Notes: a model not told the origin generated them from the letters alone. Positions 17,890-25,481 are shown, counted from the stretch's first letter. The stretch: DNA of 64,000 nucleotides from Thermasporomyces composti (GCF_003386795.1 NZ_QTUC01000001.1:3100001-3164000), one strand, 5' to 3'. Made by a program: numbers and translations.

Positions 17890-18399
17890 TCAGCGGTCGT
17901 ACGGCGTGATGGTCTTGCCTGGCGCGTCGAGCGGTCCAGAGACCGTGAATCCTCCAGCCATACCGTTCGCCTTCTGCAGCTTGCAGAAGAAGGACAGATT
18001 GCCAGATCGCGGTAGGGTCACTCTCGCCTCGGCGACCATGCCCGGTTGCACCTCCATGTCGACCTGGCCGTCGGCGGTGGTGAACGTGTGAGGTGACTGG
18101 CTCTCGTTCTCCACTTTGACCAGGAGCCGCTGGCCAGGACGGCCACGGAGAACCGTCGGCGCGAAGTAGTTGTCTTCCATCTCGATGTAGACCGAATGGT
18201 CCCCACGGACGTCCTTGGTCCCGTGGTAGGTGGCGGCCAGACCCGCGACGTCGAGCTTGTCGCCGATGGCGGTGCCCGTCGGGGACTTCGCGGGTGTCGT
18301 CGCGGTGGGCGAGGGGGTGGGTCCACTGGAGCCACCGGAGCAGCCGACGATCGCCAGACAGCTGACGCCAAGCGTCGCGACGAGCCACCGTATGCGCAT
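17890..18399 (-). CDS. Cupredoxin-like lipoprotein with altered copper site
   Basis: The 169-residue protein has a lipoprotein signal (IVGC, Cys20) and a Ser/Thr/Pro linker to about residue 45, so it is anchored outside the membrane. Residues 65-155 resemble a plastocyanin-like cupredoxin fold (VYIEMEDNYFAPTVLRGRPG, SPHTFTT, SFFCKLQKANGM). His104, Cys139 and Met147 match type-1 copper ligands, but the second ligand histidine in the usual C-x2-H-x4-M motif is Gln142. Copper binding may therefore be altered or absent. The start is ATG 18397-18399, chosen because the signal peptide begins there; the frame is open 40 codons further. It probably acts in extracytoplasmic electron transfer or metal binding. 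Confidence 0.8.
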   Translation of the reverse strand: MRIRWLVATLGVSCLAIVGCSGGSSGPTPSPTATTPAKSPTGTAIGDKLDVAGLAATYHGTKDVRGDHSVYIEMEDNYFAPTVLRGRPGQRLLVKVENESQSPHTFTTADGQVDMEVQPGMVAEARVTLPRSGNLSFFCKLQKANGMAGGFTVSGPLDAPGKTITPYDR

Positions 18400-18671
18400 G
18401 ACAGAACCCCCGTTCCCGTGGTCCGACCCGCCAGGTTGCGGGCGGGACGAACCGCGAACACCTCGAATGTAGGTGAGTCCGCTCGTACGGAAGGGGTCTT
18501 CAGCAGAACCGCTGGACAACCGTCACAGGACCAGCTCCCCTGCACGGGCTCGAGGTACATGGGGGAGGTGTCGGGCGATGTGGAGGATACGGACCTGCCG
18601 CCCGTCTCCACGAAACGCTGGGGGACGAAGGGCCGCCCACGCGTGGGAGCGCGCGGGCGAACCCTTCACGT
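18400..18671. other. Intergenic region between cupredoxin and cold-shock genes
   Basis: No gene is supported here. The region should contain the promoter of the cupredoxin-like gene on the minus strand; no clear promoter boxes were identified. Confidence 0.4.
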
Positions 18672-18699
18672 GACACCTGGTGCTCAAGACCAGGCTGTC
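18672..18699 (-). terminator. Terminator-like hairpin after the cold-shock gene
   Basis: GACA-CCTGGT and ACCAGG-C-TGTC form a stem around a 7-nt loop, 8 nt downstream of the cold-shock stop codon on the minus strand. It lacks a U-tract, as is common in this GC-rich genome. Confidence 0.45.
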
Positions 18700-18706
18700 G
18701 CGTCGT

Positions 18707-18916
18707 TCACAGACCGCGGACGTGGCTCGCCTGGGGCCCCTTGGCTCCCTGCGTCACCTCGAACTCCACTCGCTGGTTCTCCTCCAGCGTGCGGAAGCCA
18801 CCGACCTCTCCGACGATCTCGGAGTAGTGGACGAAGACGTCCTTGGCGCCGTCGTCAGGCCTGATGAAGCCGTAGCCTTTGTCTGGGTTGAACCACTTCA
18901 CGGTGCCCTGAGTCAT
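18707..18916 (-). CDS. Cold-shock protein, CspA family
   Basis: The 69-residue single-domain OB-fold protein matches the family length. RNP1 is KGYGFI at residues 13-18 and RNP2 is VFVHY at 27-31; [16 protein letters not shown] is the usual start. It binds single-stranded RNA and DNA and acts as an RNA chaperone in the cytoplasm. AGGAG lies before the ATG at 18914-18916. About 250 bases without a gene lie upstream and probably include a long leader. Actinobacteria usually have several paralogues, so a specific symbol is not assigned. Confidence 0.95.
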   Translation of the reverse strand: MTQGTVKWFNPDKGYGFIRPDDGAKDVFVHYSEIVGEVGGFRTLEENQRVEFEVTQGAKGPQASHVRGL

Positions 18917-19168
18917 TGCATCTCCTGTGGGTGATGGGTGGAGGCAGGCCCGAAGTCCGAAACCCGCCTGGTCACTTCGAGCGGCGAACGCCCACCATCA
19001 CCTGGTCAGGGCAACCGCCCGCATCGAGCTTTCGCGGGCGTGAGAGCAAAGCTGAACACGTACACGAAAACGCAACCGCGACCATCGTAGCCTAACGCCG
19101 GCGCGGGCGCTCGGAGGTCCTGGACGTTGATGGTCCTGGACGAGACGCGGTTCCGAGAGGGCGGTCCA

Positions 19169-19576
19169 TCACCCGGCACGTCGCTCGAGGCTCACGTCGG
19201 CCGTCTCCACGGTTCCCTGAAGAGTGGTCCTCTGGAGAGTCTGTCGCAGCGTGTCGAGCTGGCTGCCATCCATGCCGTAGCCGTACTCCGAGGCGAGGTC
19301 TTCACCGGTGAGCTCACGCCATACGCCGTCGAGGGTCGACAGGGTCGACGCGGCCCATCGTGCTCGCCAGCACGGCCACGGCTCCTCACACACCACACAG
19401 GTCCGCTTCTTGCCGTACAGGACGGGAATGAACCCCCATCGCCAACGCACCCCGATGCCGAATCCCTGTGAGTCATGAAGGCGGACCAAGATGCGGGCCG
19501 CGGTGACGAGGTCCTCGAACTCCACGGCGTGTTGCGCACTCACGTTGTCCTGGTCGAACTCGTGAATGGCGGCCAT
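19169..19576 (-). CDS. Small Cys/WPC-motif protein, unknown function (copy 1)
   Basis: This 135-residue protein is hydrophilic, with a helical N-terminus (HAVEFEDLVTAARILVRLHD) and a compact motif C-x2-C-x3-WPC-x3-RWA at residues 60-75 (CVVCEEPWPC), which could bind zinc. The protein encoded next upstream on the same strand carries the same motif with identical spacing. The C-terminal half is helical and acidic. ATG 19574-19576 is the first start; GGAGG lies about 14 nt upstream. It belongs to an XRE/DUF397 neighbourhood, where small proteins of this kind are frequent in actinobacteria. No function is assigned. Confidence 0.65.
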   Translation of the reverse strand: MAAIHEFDQDNVSAQHAVEFEDLVTAARILVRLHDSQGFGIGVRWRWGFIPVLYGKKRTCVVCEEPWPCWRARWAASTLSTLDGVWRELTGEDLASEYGYGMDGSQLDTLRQTLQRTTLQGTVETADVSLERRAG

Positions 19577-19674
19577 TGTGTGGTTGGTCTCCCTCCATGT
19601 CGTCTCGTCGCTCCAGGAGCGGGCGCTCCACCCCCGGGATCACCGTTGTTGTTCGAGGAATGGGTCCGAGCAGC

Positions 19675-20052
19675 TCACGCGAAGCGTTGTGGGCTCAATC
19701 TCAAGAAGCGGCTCCTGGCGCCGAGCCAGTCACGGGCCCAGCGCACCTCGGGACAGGGCCAATCCAACGCGCAGGCGGTACAACACGGCCTCCGGCGTTC
19801 AGCCCATGGGATGGGCAGGGGTGACCACCGGAGGCGGAGAGCTAGCGGGGACTCGTCCGGGCGATGTGTGCGACCGGTGAGCTCGGCATGGGCATCGATC
19901 TGCGCCCGGGACCACTCGACCAGGCCGATACCGGGGACATGGACAGGGATGACGGTGGACCGGGTGGACCTCGCCCTTCGGGACCGTTGACGCCGCCCGC
20001 GTGGGCGGCGCCGCTGTGGGAGGTCCGCCTCCAGGTCAACCGAGCTCTTCAT
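19675..20052 (-). CDS. Small Cys/WPC-motif protein, unknown function (copy 2)
   Basis: The 125-residue protein begins with a very basic segment (residues 12-31, mostly Arg), contains VIPVHVPGIGLVEWSRAQID, and carries C-x2-C-x3-WPC-x3-RWA at residues 91-106 (CTACALDWPC). An additional Cys90 precedes the motif. The motif spacing is identical to that of the protein encoded 98 bp downstream, so the two may be distant paralogues or partners. CGGAGA lies upstream of the ATG at 20050-20052. The basic N-terminus suggests nucleic-acid contact, but that is inference only. Confidence 0.6.
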   Translation of the reverse strand: MKSSVDLEADLPQRRRPRGRRQRSRRARSTRSTVIPVHVPGIGLVEWSRAQIDAHAELTGRTHRPDESPLALRLRWSPLPIPWAERRRPCCTACALDWPCPEVRWARDWLGARSRFLRLSPQRFA

Positions 20053-20765
20053 CGAGTCTCCGTTCCGAAGTCTGGGGATACGGACGCGGGCGGCGTGGGT
20101 CAGATGAGGAGACAGAGGCGAGTGGGCGGTCCGGCGAACCGCAACGCGGACTCAGGTGCCAGACGGCGGGACGGGGAGAGCGCGGGAGTACCGGAGCCAA
20201 GCGACCGCGCGTACCAGCCCGTGGCGGCGCACCGATACCACCCCGGCCTGCGAGACCGCGCATACCAGCCGTTCGGGAAGCGTTCTCCGCATTGTGGATC
20301 AAGGAATGCGGCGCCCTCACCGTCGGGAACTCCGTGGCTTCCCATGCCTCCCTCCGGAAGGTCCCCAGGGAGGTGACTGGCAGGCGGTCGCAACATGAAG
20401 CTCAGCCTTTCCTGTCTCCGAATCTGTGAATCACACATACCGAAGCGTATGGCACGAATCATGCTCTTGACAATCACAACCTGAGAAAGATCCAGCACTG
20501 ACCGAGTTGGTCAGCGGTCGTGTGTCCGGTCGCAGCCTCGGTCGAACGTGTGTGCGAGCAGATAGCGCCTCACTGCTTCACCGCGATGGCGCAGACGCGG
20601 TTCTTCGACCCGCGGACAGCCACGGACCCGGCGGTCCTGGAAGACACCCGCCGAGGGTGCGATGACCGAGGTCGGAGCGGGTCTCGAAGATCGCGCGCCG
20701 CGGTAGGCCAGTGGCGTCATGTCGCGGTATGGTGACCCCCTGCTCCTACGTGGAGTGGGAGAGAA
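20053..20765. other. Gene-poor stretch with a palindrome and a possible short ORF
   Basis: No gene is firmly supported. A minus-strand frame from ATG 20398 to the stop at 20100 is open and has AGGAAAGG upstream, but its third-position GC is lower than in neighbouring genes and its product (with two GWYARS phrases) looks unnatural. A promoter-like pair TTGTCA then TACGCT, 18 nt apart, faces the small Cys-motif genes at about 20440-20472, next to the palindrome at 20425-20435. Confidence 0.4.
20425..20435. promoter_or_regulatory. Palindrome TGTGA-A-TCACA, copy 1
   Basis: TGTGAATCACA is an 11-bp palindrome with a one-base centre, located in a locally AT-rich, promoter-like patch upstream of the small Cys-motif genes. 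The reverse complement occurs exactly upstream of the XRE gene (21986-21996). The shared site suggests that both transcripts are controlled by one regulator, probably the XRE protein encoded between them. Confidence 0.5.
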
Positions 20766-20845
20766 CAGGTCCCCCCGGATCTCCGCTCCGGGGGGACCTG
20801 GCCTGCGAGGTTCCCCCGGATCTCCGCTCCGTTCCGGGGGCACCT
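20766..20845 (-). terminator. Two tandem, related hairpins downstream of the XRE-DUF397 pair
   Basis: The first hairpin (20766-20800) has perfect 14-bp arms beginning CAGGTCCCCCCGGA. The second (20808-20845) has 13-bp arms with one mismatch. Both contain the same 19-base block CCCCCGGATCTCCGCTCCG (20772-20790 and 20813-20831), so the structure appears duplicated. The second hairpin begins 15 nt beyond the DUF397 stop on the minus strand. Termination is the simplest role. Confidence 0.6.
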
Positions 20846-20860
20846 GTCACGGGAGACGGC

Positions 20861-21064
20861 TCAGATGTCGTAGCGCCCGGCCTTCACGTCCGCGAGGAAG
20901 GCGGCGAAGGCTGCGCGGTTGACGACGTGGGCGCCCCGCTCGGGGTGAACGCTGTCACGCACCGCGGTGACACCCGGGAGGTTCGCCGCGACCTCGACGC
21001 AGCCAGCGTTGTTCTGGCCGCTCTTGGACGCCTTCTTCCACTGAGCCTTGGACAGGTCGATCAT
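20861..21064 (-). CDS. DUF397 domain protein
   Basis: The 67-residue protein is a typical DUF397 member: W9 with KKASKSGQNNAGCVEVA, VTAVRDSVHPERG, and AAFAAFLADVKAGRYDI at the C-terminus. These proteins are almost always paired with an XRE-DUF5753 regulator in actinobacteria and in studied cases act with it in developmental control. The ATG at 21062-21064 lies 2 bp after the XRE stop, so the two are coupled. Tandem hairpins follow the stop codon. Confidence 0.93.
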   Translation of the reverse strand: MIDLSKAQWKKASKSGQNNAGCVEVAANLPGVTAVRDSVHPERGAHVVNRAAFAAFLADVKAGRYDI

Positions 21065-21066
21065 GG

Positions 21067-21915
21067 CTACTCCAGTTTTTCTGCTTCCTGTTTGAGGTAC
21101 GCCGTGGTCGCTGGCGGTTCCAGGGCCACGGCGCGGGCCCGTTCGAAGATCTCGACCAAGGCCTTGACCTCGTCCTCCTTCGCCACCTCCTGGAGGGCGA
21201 AGTCCGTCTCGATGTAGGCCATGGGCGGCTCTCCGTCGGGGAAGTCGAAGATGTTGATGGGACCGCACATCCCAGGATGCGGGCCATCGACGAACCGGAG
21301 CAGGCGAATCTCGACGTTCGGCAGCCGGCTCATCTCCACCAGGTGCTCCAGCTGGTCGCGCCGCTCGGCTGCGGTTCCCCAGCGGTACTGCAGGGCTGCC
21401 TCGGTGAGGATGGCGACGTACTCCGGTGCGGTGCTCGGCTTCCGGGTGAGGATCTCCTGGCGACGCAGACGGGCGCCGACCACGCGGTTGCGCCAGGTCG
21501 AGGGCCTGGTGGTGAGGCGCATGTGGGCCTCCATGTACGCCGGCGTCTGCAACAGCCCGGGGATCATGAGGGGCGCGTAGGCACGGATGCGGACGGCGTC
21601 GTTCTCGTAGCCGGGGTACTCGTTGTCGAAGACGTCGCTGTAGTCGCGCCACCAAGCCCGGACGCGGGCCCGCTGCGCGAGCTCCTCGATCTCGCTGCTC
21701 GTCTCCTCATCGGCACCGTAGAGTCGGAGCAGGTCCCGGATGTCACTCATCTCCGGCCGGACCCACGCGTTGGCCTCGTACCGCCCGACCTTGCCGCGGC
21801 CCCAGTTCAACCGGTCACAGACCTGGTTCGCCGTAAAGCCGCTGGCGAGCCGAAGCTCGGTGAGCCGGCGGGACAGTCGCCGCTTGGCGATGGTGGCACC
21901 GTAGGCGTCGCTCAC
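21067..21915 (-). CDS. XRE-family regulator with DUF5753 domain
   Basis: The 282-residue protein has an N-terminal helix-turn-helix (residues 12-70: LSRRLTELRLASGFTANQVC, WGRGKVGRYE) and a DUF5753 region (about 95-280: IPGLLQTPAYMEAHMR, RRQEILTR, EIRLLRFVDGPHPGM). The GTG start has GGAGG 6 nt upstream and overlaps the stop of an 18-codon leader ORF by 4 bases (GTGA). It precedes the DUF397 gene by 2 bp. Such pairs regulate differentiation or stress responses in streptomycetes; the targets here are unknown. A 13-bp palindrome lies 70 bp upstream and may be its own operator. Confidence 0.93.
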   Translation of the reverse strand: MSDAYGATIAKRRLSRRLTELRLASGFTANQVCDRLNWGRGKVGRYEANAWVRPEMSDIRDLLRLYGADEETSSEIEELAQRARVRAWWRDYSDVFDNEYPGYENDAVRIRAYAPLMIPGLLQTPAYMEAHMRLTTRPSTWRNRVVGARLRRQEILTRKPSTAPEYVAILTEAALQYRWGTAAERRDQLEHLVEMSRLPNVEIRLLRFVDGPHPGMCGPINIFDFPDGEPPMAYIETDFALQEVAKEDEVKALVEIFERARAVALEPPATTAYLKQEAEKLE

Positions 21916-21968
21916 CCAGTGCCTCCTTCATCCACGCGTGTCTGTCCCTCGCGACAGCTCGTCCGCAT
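21912..21968 (-). CDS. Short leader ORF overlapping the XRE start
   Basis: ATG 21966-21968 has a perfect AGGAGG 6 nt upstream and opens an 18-codon frame (MRTSCREGQTRVDEGGTG) whose TGA overlaps the GTG start of the XRE gene. The XRE ribosome-binding site lies inside it. This arrangement fits translational coupling or a regulatory leader peptide. Whether it is translated is not shown. Confidence 0.45.
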   Translation of the reverse strand: MRTSCREGQTRVDEGGTG

Positions 21969-21984
21969 ATAGTGCCTCCTGAAT

Positions 21985-21997
21985 TTGTGATTCACAA
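21985..21997. promoter_or_regulatory. Palindrome TTGTGA-T-TCACAA, copy 2
   Basis: This 13-bp perfect palindrome contains the exact reverse complement of the site at 20425-20435. It lies between the divergent XRE and second DUF397 genes, 17 bp upstream of the leader ORF, so a bound regulator could control the XRE transcript directly. Confidence 0.55.
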
Positions 21998-22163
21998 GTG
22001 CGTTGTCTCGAGCCCTCGAATCGCGAACGTCAGAGGTTGGGACGGTGTTAGCCTGCCGAGCCGCTGGCGACCAGGGAGAGAGACCCTCGCCGGGGATGCA
22101 CGACCCCGGCCGGATTCGGACACACGATGGCCGGCCGTGGCACGACAGGCTCACCGGCGACGC

Positions 22164-22199
22164 GTCGAGAACGACGACAGGGTCGAGAACGACGACAGG
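22164..22199 (+). repeat. Perfect 18-bp tandem duplication upstream of the second DUF397 gene
   Basis: GTCGAGAACGACGACAGG occurs twice without a gap (22164-22181 and 22182-22199), ending 13 bp before the GTG start of the DUF397 gene. It may be a recent slippage duplication or a paired regulatory site in the leader. Confidence 0.7.
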
Positions 22200-22212
22200 A
22201 AGGAAGAGCGGA

Positions 22213-22452
22213 GTGAGCAGAACCAAGCCGACCGTCGACGACCTCGGCGTCGACCTCGACACGCTGCAGTGGAAATCGTCGAGTGACGAACCAGGCGCCA
22301 TCGAGGTCGCCTTCACCGGTGAGTGGGTGCTGATGCGGGTGAAGGGTGACGCGGAGCGCCGCGTCCTGGTGTACGACCACCACGAGTGGGACTGCTTCCT
22401 CGACGGCGCCAAGAAGGGCGAGTTCGACGACGCCGCGAACCTGGCGAGCTGA
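22213..22452 (+). CDS. Second DUF397 domain protein
   Basis: The 79-residue protein contains a divergent DUF397 domain: LQWKSSSDEPGAIEVAFTGE, VLMRVKGDAERRVLVYDHHEW and FLDGAKKGEFD. The Cys of the usual CVEVA motif is replaced by Ala-Ile (AIEVA). The GTG start at 22213 gives the normal length and has GGAAGAG upstream. It is transcribed away from the XRE gene, so it is a third component rather than the usual partner. It may compete with the other DUF397 protein for the regulator (inference). Confidence 0.85.
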   Translation: MSRTKPTVDDLGVDLDTLQWKSSSDEPGAIEVAFTGEWVLMRVKGDAERRVLVYDHHEWDCFLDGAKKGEFDDAANLAS

Positions 22453-22688
22453 CCGGTCCGCCGGCGTGGGAAATCGCGGGCTGCCGACGCCACGCCGCCT
22501 GACCGTACACGGCGGGGGAGTGCGCTCGCAGCACGAGGCGATCACCACACGGCGCGTGTCGAGAGGACCGCGACACGTCGAGGACGCGCGTCCGATGACT
22601 TTCACCCTCGACGGGCGACGTGGCCGGCACGGGGCGACGGAAGCATTCGTGCGAACCCGTCCGATCGGGTCGTCGAAAGGGGTGTCCT

Positions 22689-22835
22689 ATGGCAGTTCTC
22701 AAGCGGTCGTCGGCGCGGCGGCAGTCTCCGTCGACCAAGGGGTCCCGACGCGGACTCAAGACCACCAGCATCATCATGGCGGCGATCGGGGCCACGGCGG
22801 CGATCATCGCCATGCTGCGGCGAAGCCGACACTGA
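22689..22835 (+). CDS. Small basic single-pass membrane protein
   Basis: The 48-residue product has a basic, Ser-rich N-terminus (LKRSSARRQSPSTKGSRRG) and one transmembrane helix (TTSIIMAAIGATAAIIAML), ending in RRSRH. AAGGGG precedes ATG 22689. The stop codon lies in the arm of a strong terminator hairpin, which supports a real gene. No function is known. About 240 bases of non-coding sequence precede it. Confidence 0.55.
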   Translation: MAVLKRSSARRQSPSTKGSRRGLKTTSIIMAAIGATAAIIAMLRRSRH

Positions 22836-22868
22836 GACGACGCGCCGCGGACACGGCGCGCCGTCTCA
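22831..22868. terminator. Bidirectional terminator hairpin
   Basis: Two 16-base arms starting CTGAGACG and ending CGTCTCAG, with one mismatch, flank the loop CGGACA. It spans the stop of the small membrane protein and lies 24 bp from the stop of the convergent LLM oxidoreductase gene. Confidence 0.75.
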
Positions 22869-22891
22869 GCGAGCGGAGGCGGCACACTGCG

Positions 22892-23755
22892 TCAGCGGAG
22901 CGCCGTCATGGTGTTCGCGAGAAGCTCGAGGTGCTCGTCGACGTTCCGGAGCCCGGCGTCCATCGTCGAGATGGCGAGATGGGTGGCTCCCACGTCCCGC
23001 CACCTGTCAACTAGTTCCTTCACCTCGTCGAGAGTGTCACGTCGCACCGTGATCCGGCCCTCCATGCCCAGGGACGCCGGATCACGCCCGACCGAGCGAG
23101 CTCCCTCGTGAACGTGCGCGATCGCCGCGTCGAGCTCCGGCCCGGGCTGGAACTGCGGCAGCCAGCCGTCGGCCAGTCGGCCGGCACGACGAAGGGCACG
23201 TGGCGCGCTGTTGGCGCCGAACCAGATCGGAATCGGGCGCTGCACGGGTAGCGGCGCGATCCCAGCGCCGGTGACCTGGTGGTACTCCCCGCGGTAGGTG
23301 AGGGACGGCGTGGTCCACAGCTGGCGCATCAGGTCGACCTGCTCCTCGACGCGGCGCCCGCGGTTCGTGAAGTCAGTGCCGAGGGCTTCGTACTCCACGT
23401 GGTTCCAGCCGACTCCCACACCGAGCCGGAACCGGCCGTCGGTGAGGATGTCGATCTCGGCGGCCTGCTTGGCCACGAGCGCGGTCTGACGTTGGGGCAG
23501 CACGATGACGCCCGTCATCAGCTCGAGCGTGCAGATGCCTGCCAGGAAGCCGAACAGCGTGAACGGCTCGTGGAAGGTGTCAGTGTGCTTGTACGGCTTG
23601 GACCAACCCGGGTGGGCCGCCGGATCGGCTCCGAGCACGTGGTCGTACGCCATGATGTGGTGGTAGCCGAGCTCTTCGACCCCCACCGCATACGCGCGGA
23701 TGGCTCCGCGGTCCGCGCCGATCTCGGTCTGTGGGAACACGACTCCGATGTGCAT
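22892..23755 (-). CDS. LLM-class (probably F420-dependent) oxidoreductase
   Basis: The 287-residue TIM-barrel protein matches the luciferase-like monooxygenase superfamily as found in F420-dependent enzymes: MHIGVVFPQTEIG at the start, AYDHVLGAD, TGVIVLPQRQTALVAKQAAEIDILTDGRFRLGVGVGWN and IPIWFGANSAPRALRRAGRLADGW. Whether it uses F420 or FMN is not certain from sequence; the GVGVGWNHVEYEALG region favours the F420 group common in actinobacteria. It is monocistronic and convergent with the small membrane protein gene. The substrate is unknown. Confidence 0.85.
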   Translation of the reverse strand: MHIGVVFPQTEIGADRGAIRAYAVGVEELGYHHIMAYDHVLGADPAAHPGWSKPYKHTDTFHEPFTLFGFLAGICTLELMTGVIVLPQRQTALVAKQAAEIDILTDGRFRLGVGVGWNHVEYEALGTDFTNRGRRVEEQVDLMRQLWTTPSLTYRGEYHQVTGAGIAPLPVQRPIPIWFGANSAPRALRRAGRLADGWLPQFQPGPELDAAIAHVHEGARSVGRDPASLGMEGRITVRRDTLDEVKELVDRWRDVGATHLAISTMDAGLRNVDEHLELLANTMTALR

Positions 23756-24091
23756 GGGGCCTTCCTAGCAAGCGTGGCTCGTCACCCCAGTGACGTGTGA
23801 CTGAGGCGTGTCGTGAAACGCGGTAGCGACGGAGTGAATTCCCACCAGGTCGTCTGGAAATGGCGTCCGAGTGGTGTACGCGGATGGTCCGTGACGTCGC
23901 CTCATGACGTCGCCGCTCCCACTCGTACGGCAGCTCCGACGCGAGCGCGGGGGATGCGAACGCGTGGCGCTGACGAGCGTCTGAAAGGCTGAGCCGTGGG
24001 CGCGGCGCCGTGGCGCGAGAGCCCGCCACGCCGACGCTGCGCCCTAGGTTCGCGCATGGGGAAGGTTCCGCTCGTGGGAGAGGTGCGCTCG

Positions 24092-25318
24092 ATGGACAGC
24101 GCTGCGATGGTCGAGGCGTCAGAGATGAGTGCGGCGTCAACGGACGGAGCGTCGGCGAGACGGGACAGGGCGCTCGTCATCGCTCACCGCGGGGCGTCAG
24201 GGCTGGCGCCGGAGAACACTCTCGTCGCCATTGAGGAGGCCGCTCGCCAAGGTGCCGACTTCGTCGAAGTCGACGTCGTGCTCACCAGCGACGGTGTGCC
24301 CGTGCTCTTCCACGACCGGACGCTGAGGCGCACGACGAATGTCGCGGAGCTGTATCCGGAGCGGGCGGACGCTCCGGTCTCGGCGTTCACGCTCGCCGAG
24401 CTGCGCAAGCTCGACGCCGGGTCGTGGTTCGACGACGCGTACGCCGGCGTCCAGATCGCCACGCTGGACGAGGCCTTGGAGGTGCTCCGGGAGCACGGGC
24501 TCGGGCTGTGGGCGGAGCTGAAGAGCCCGGTGCCCAACCCCGACCTGGTGCGGGCCACGGTAGACGTGCTGCGGCGGACGCCGGGCGACTGGCTCGACGA
24601 CCGGACGCGGCTGACCGTGACGTCGTTCAACCTCGACGTCCTGGCCCGCTTCGTCGAGGAGGTCGGGCCGGACGTCACCGTCGGCGCGATCGCCGAGCGG
24701 GTGCCCGACGACGCAACGCTTCGCGAGCTCGCCCGATGGGTCGACTTCTTCGTCCCGAACCAGCGGAAGCTGCGCGCTGGCGACATCGTGCGGATGCGGG
24801 CGGCGGGTCTGCGCACGGCGTTCTGGACCCCGAACGACCCCGTGTCGGCGGTGGCTCTCCTCGTCCAGGGGGCCGATGGCTTGATCCAGAACTACCCGGC
24901 TGTGATGACGGCGCTCGTTGCCGGGCGGCCGCCCTTCCCCGAGCCGACCGTGGTCATCGAGCGAGTGGCCGTCTCGGGGACGGACACGCCCGGTGGTCCG
25001 GATGGACGTGACGGCGATCAAGCGACTGCCCACGCCCCGGAGCCAGCGACCGCCGCCCACGTCGTCCTGCGTAACGTCGCCGACCGGCCGGTCGACGTGA
25101 CCGGGTGGTTCCTCCGCGACGATCCCGGCTATCGCGTCCACATCGGCGCCGATCAGCCGATCCCGGCCGGCGGGACACTTTCGGTGTACGTGGGTCCGGA
25201 CGCGTCGGTAGCGGGCAGCGGGGGCGCCGGAGTGTTCAATCGCGCTCGCTCCAGCGTGGCGCTCCACCGGGCGGACGGCAGCCTCGCCGATGTGGTGAGC
25301 GGCGAGCCGAGGCCCTAG
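24092..25318 (+). CDS. Glycerophosphodiester phosphodiesterase with C-terminal lamin-tail domain
   Basis: The chosen ATG 24092 has GGGAGAGG 8 nt upstream; upstream in-frame starts lack this. The 408-residue protein has a GDPD domain at about residues 27-285 with all key motifs: [12 protein letters not shown] (His32, Arg33, Glu41), EVD (Glu59, Asp61) and FHD (His74). It would cleave glycerophosphodiesters to glycerol 3-phosphate and an alcohol. Residues 315-408 form a lamin-tail-like beta-sandwich ([33 protein letters not shown]). There is no signal peptide, which is odd because lamin-tail domains are usually on exported proteins. Confidence 0.88.
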   Translation: MDSAAMVEASEMSAASTDGASARRDRALVIAHRGASGLAPENTLVAIEEAARQGADFVEVDVVLTSDGVPVLFHDRTLRRTTNVAELYPERADAPVSAFTLAELRKLDAGSWFDDAYAGVQIATLDEALEVLREHGLGLWAELKSPVPNPDLVRATVDVLRRTPGDWLDDRTRLTVTSFNLDVLARFVEEVGPDVTVGAIAERVPDDATLRELARWVDFFVPNQRKLRAGDIVRMRAAGLRTAFWTPNDPVSAVALLVQGADGLIQNYPAVMTALVAGRPPFPEPTVVIERVAVSGTDTPGGPDGRDGDQATAHAPEPATAAHVVLRNVADRPVDVTGWFLRDDPGYRVHIGADQPIPAGGTLSVYVGPDASVAGSGGAGVFNRARSSVALHRADGSLADVVSGEPRP

Positions 25319-25481
25319 ACTACGTCGGCGTTGCCGGGGAAACTCCCGAACGCGGGATGTGCGATCGCCCCGCCGCCCTCGCGATCGAGCCCGGGCCTTG
25401 GGTCTCGGGGCTTGGGCCAAGGGGAGGGTGGGAGTCGGTTGCCGATCCCGTCGGAGGTTCTTGTATCCTCGGTTTTCGCCC

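Noticed and set aside
17490..17909. Plus-strand open frame opposite the possible remnant near the cupredoxin gene
   Set aside because: It shares codon register with the minus-strand frame, so its GC bias is not independent evidence. The product has an unnatural Arg/Ser-rich middle and no ribosome-binding site.
20100..20498. Minus-strand open frame with a ribosome-binding-like site, product containing two GWYARS phrases
   Set aside because: Third-position GC is clearly lower than in neighbouring genes, composition is Pro/Arg/Ser-rich, and there is no recognisable domain. It is noted only in the description of the gene-poor stretch.
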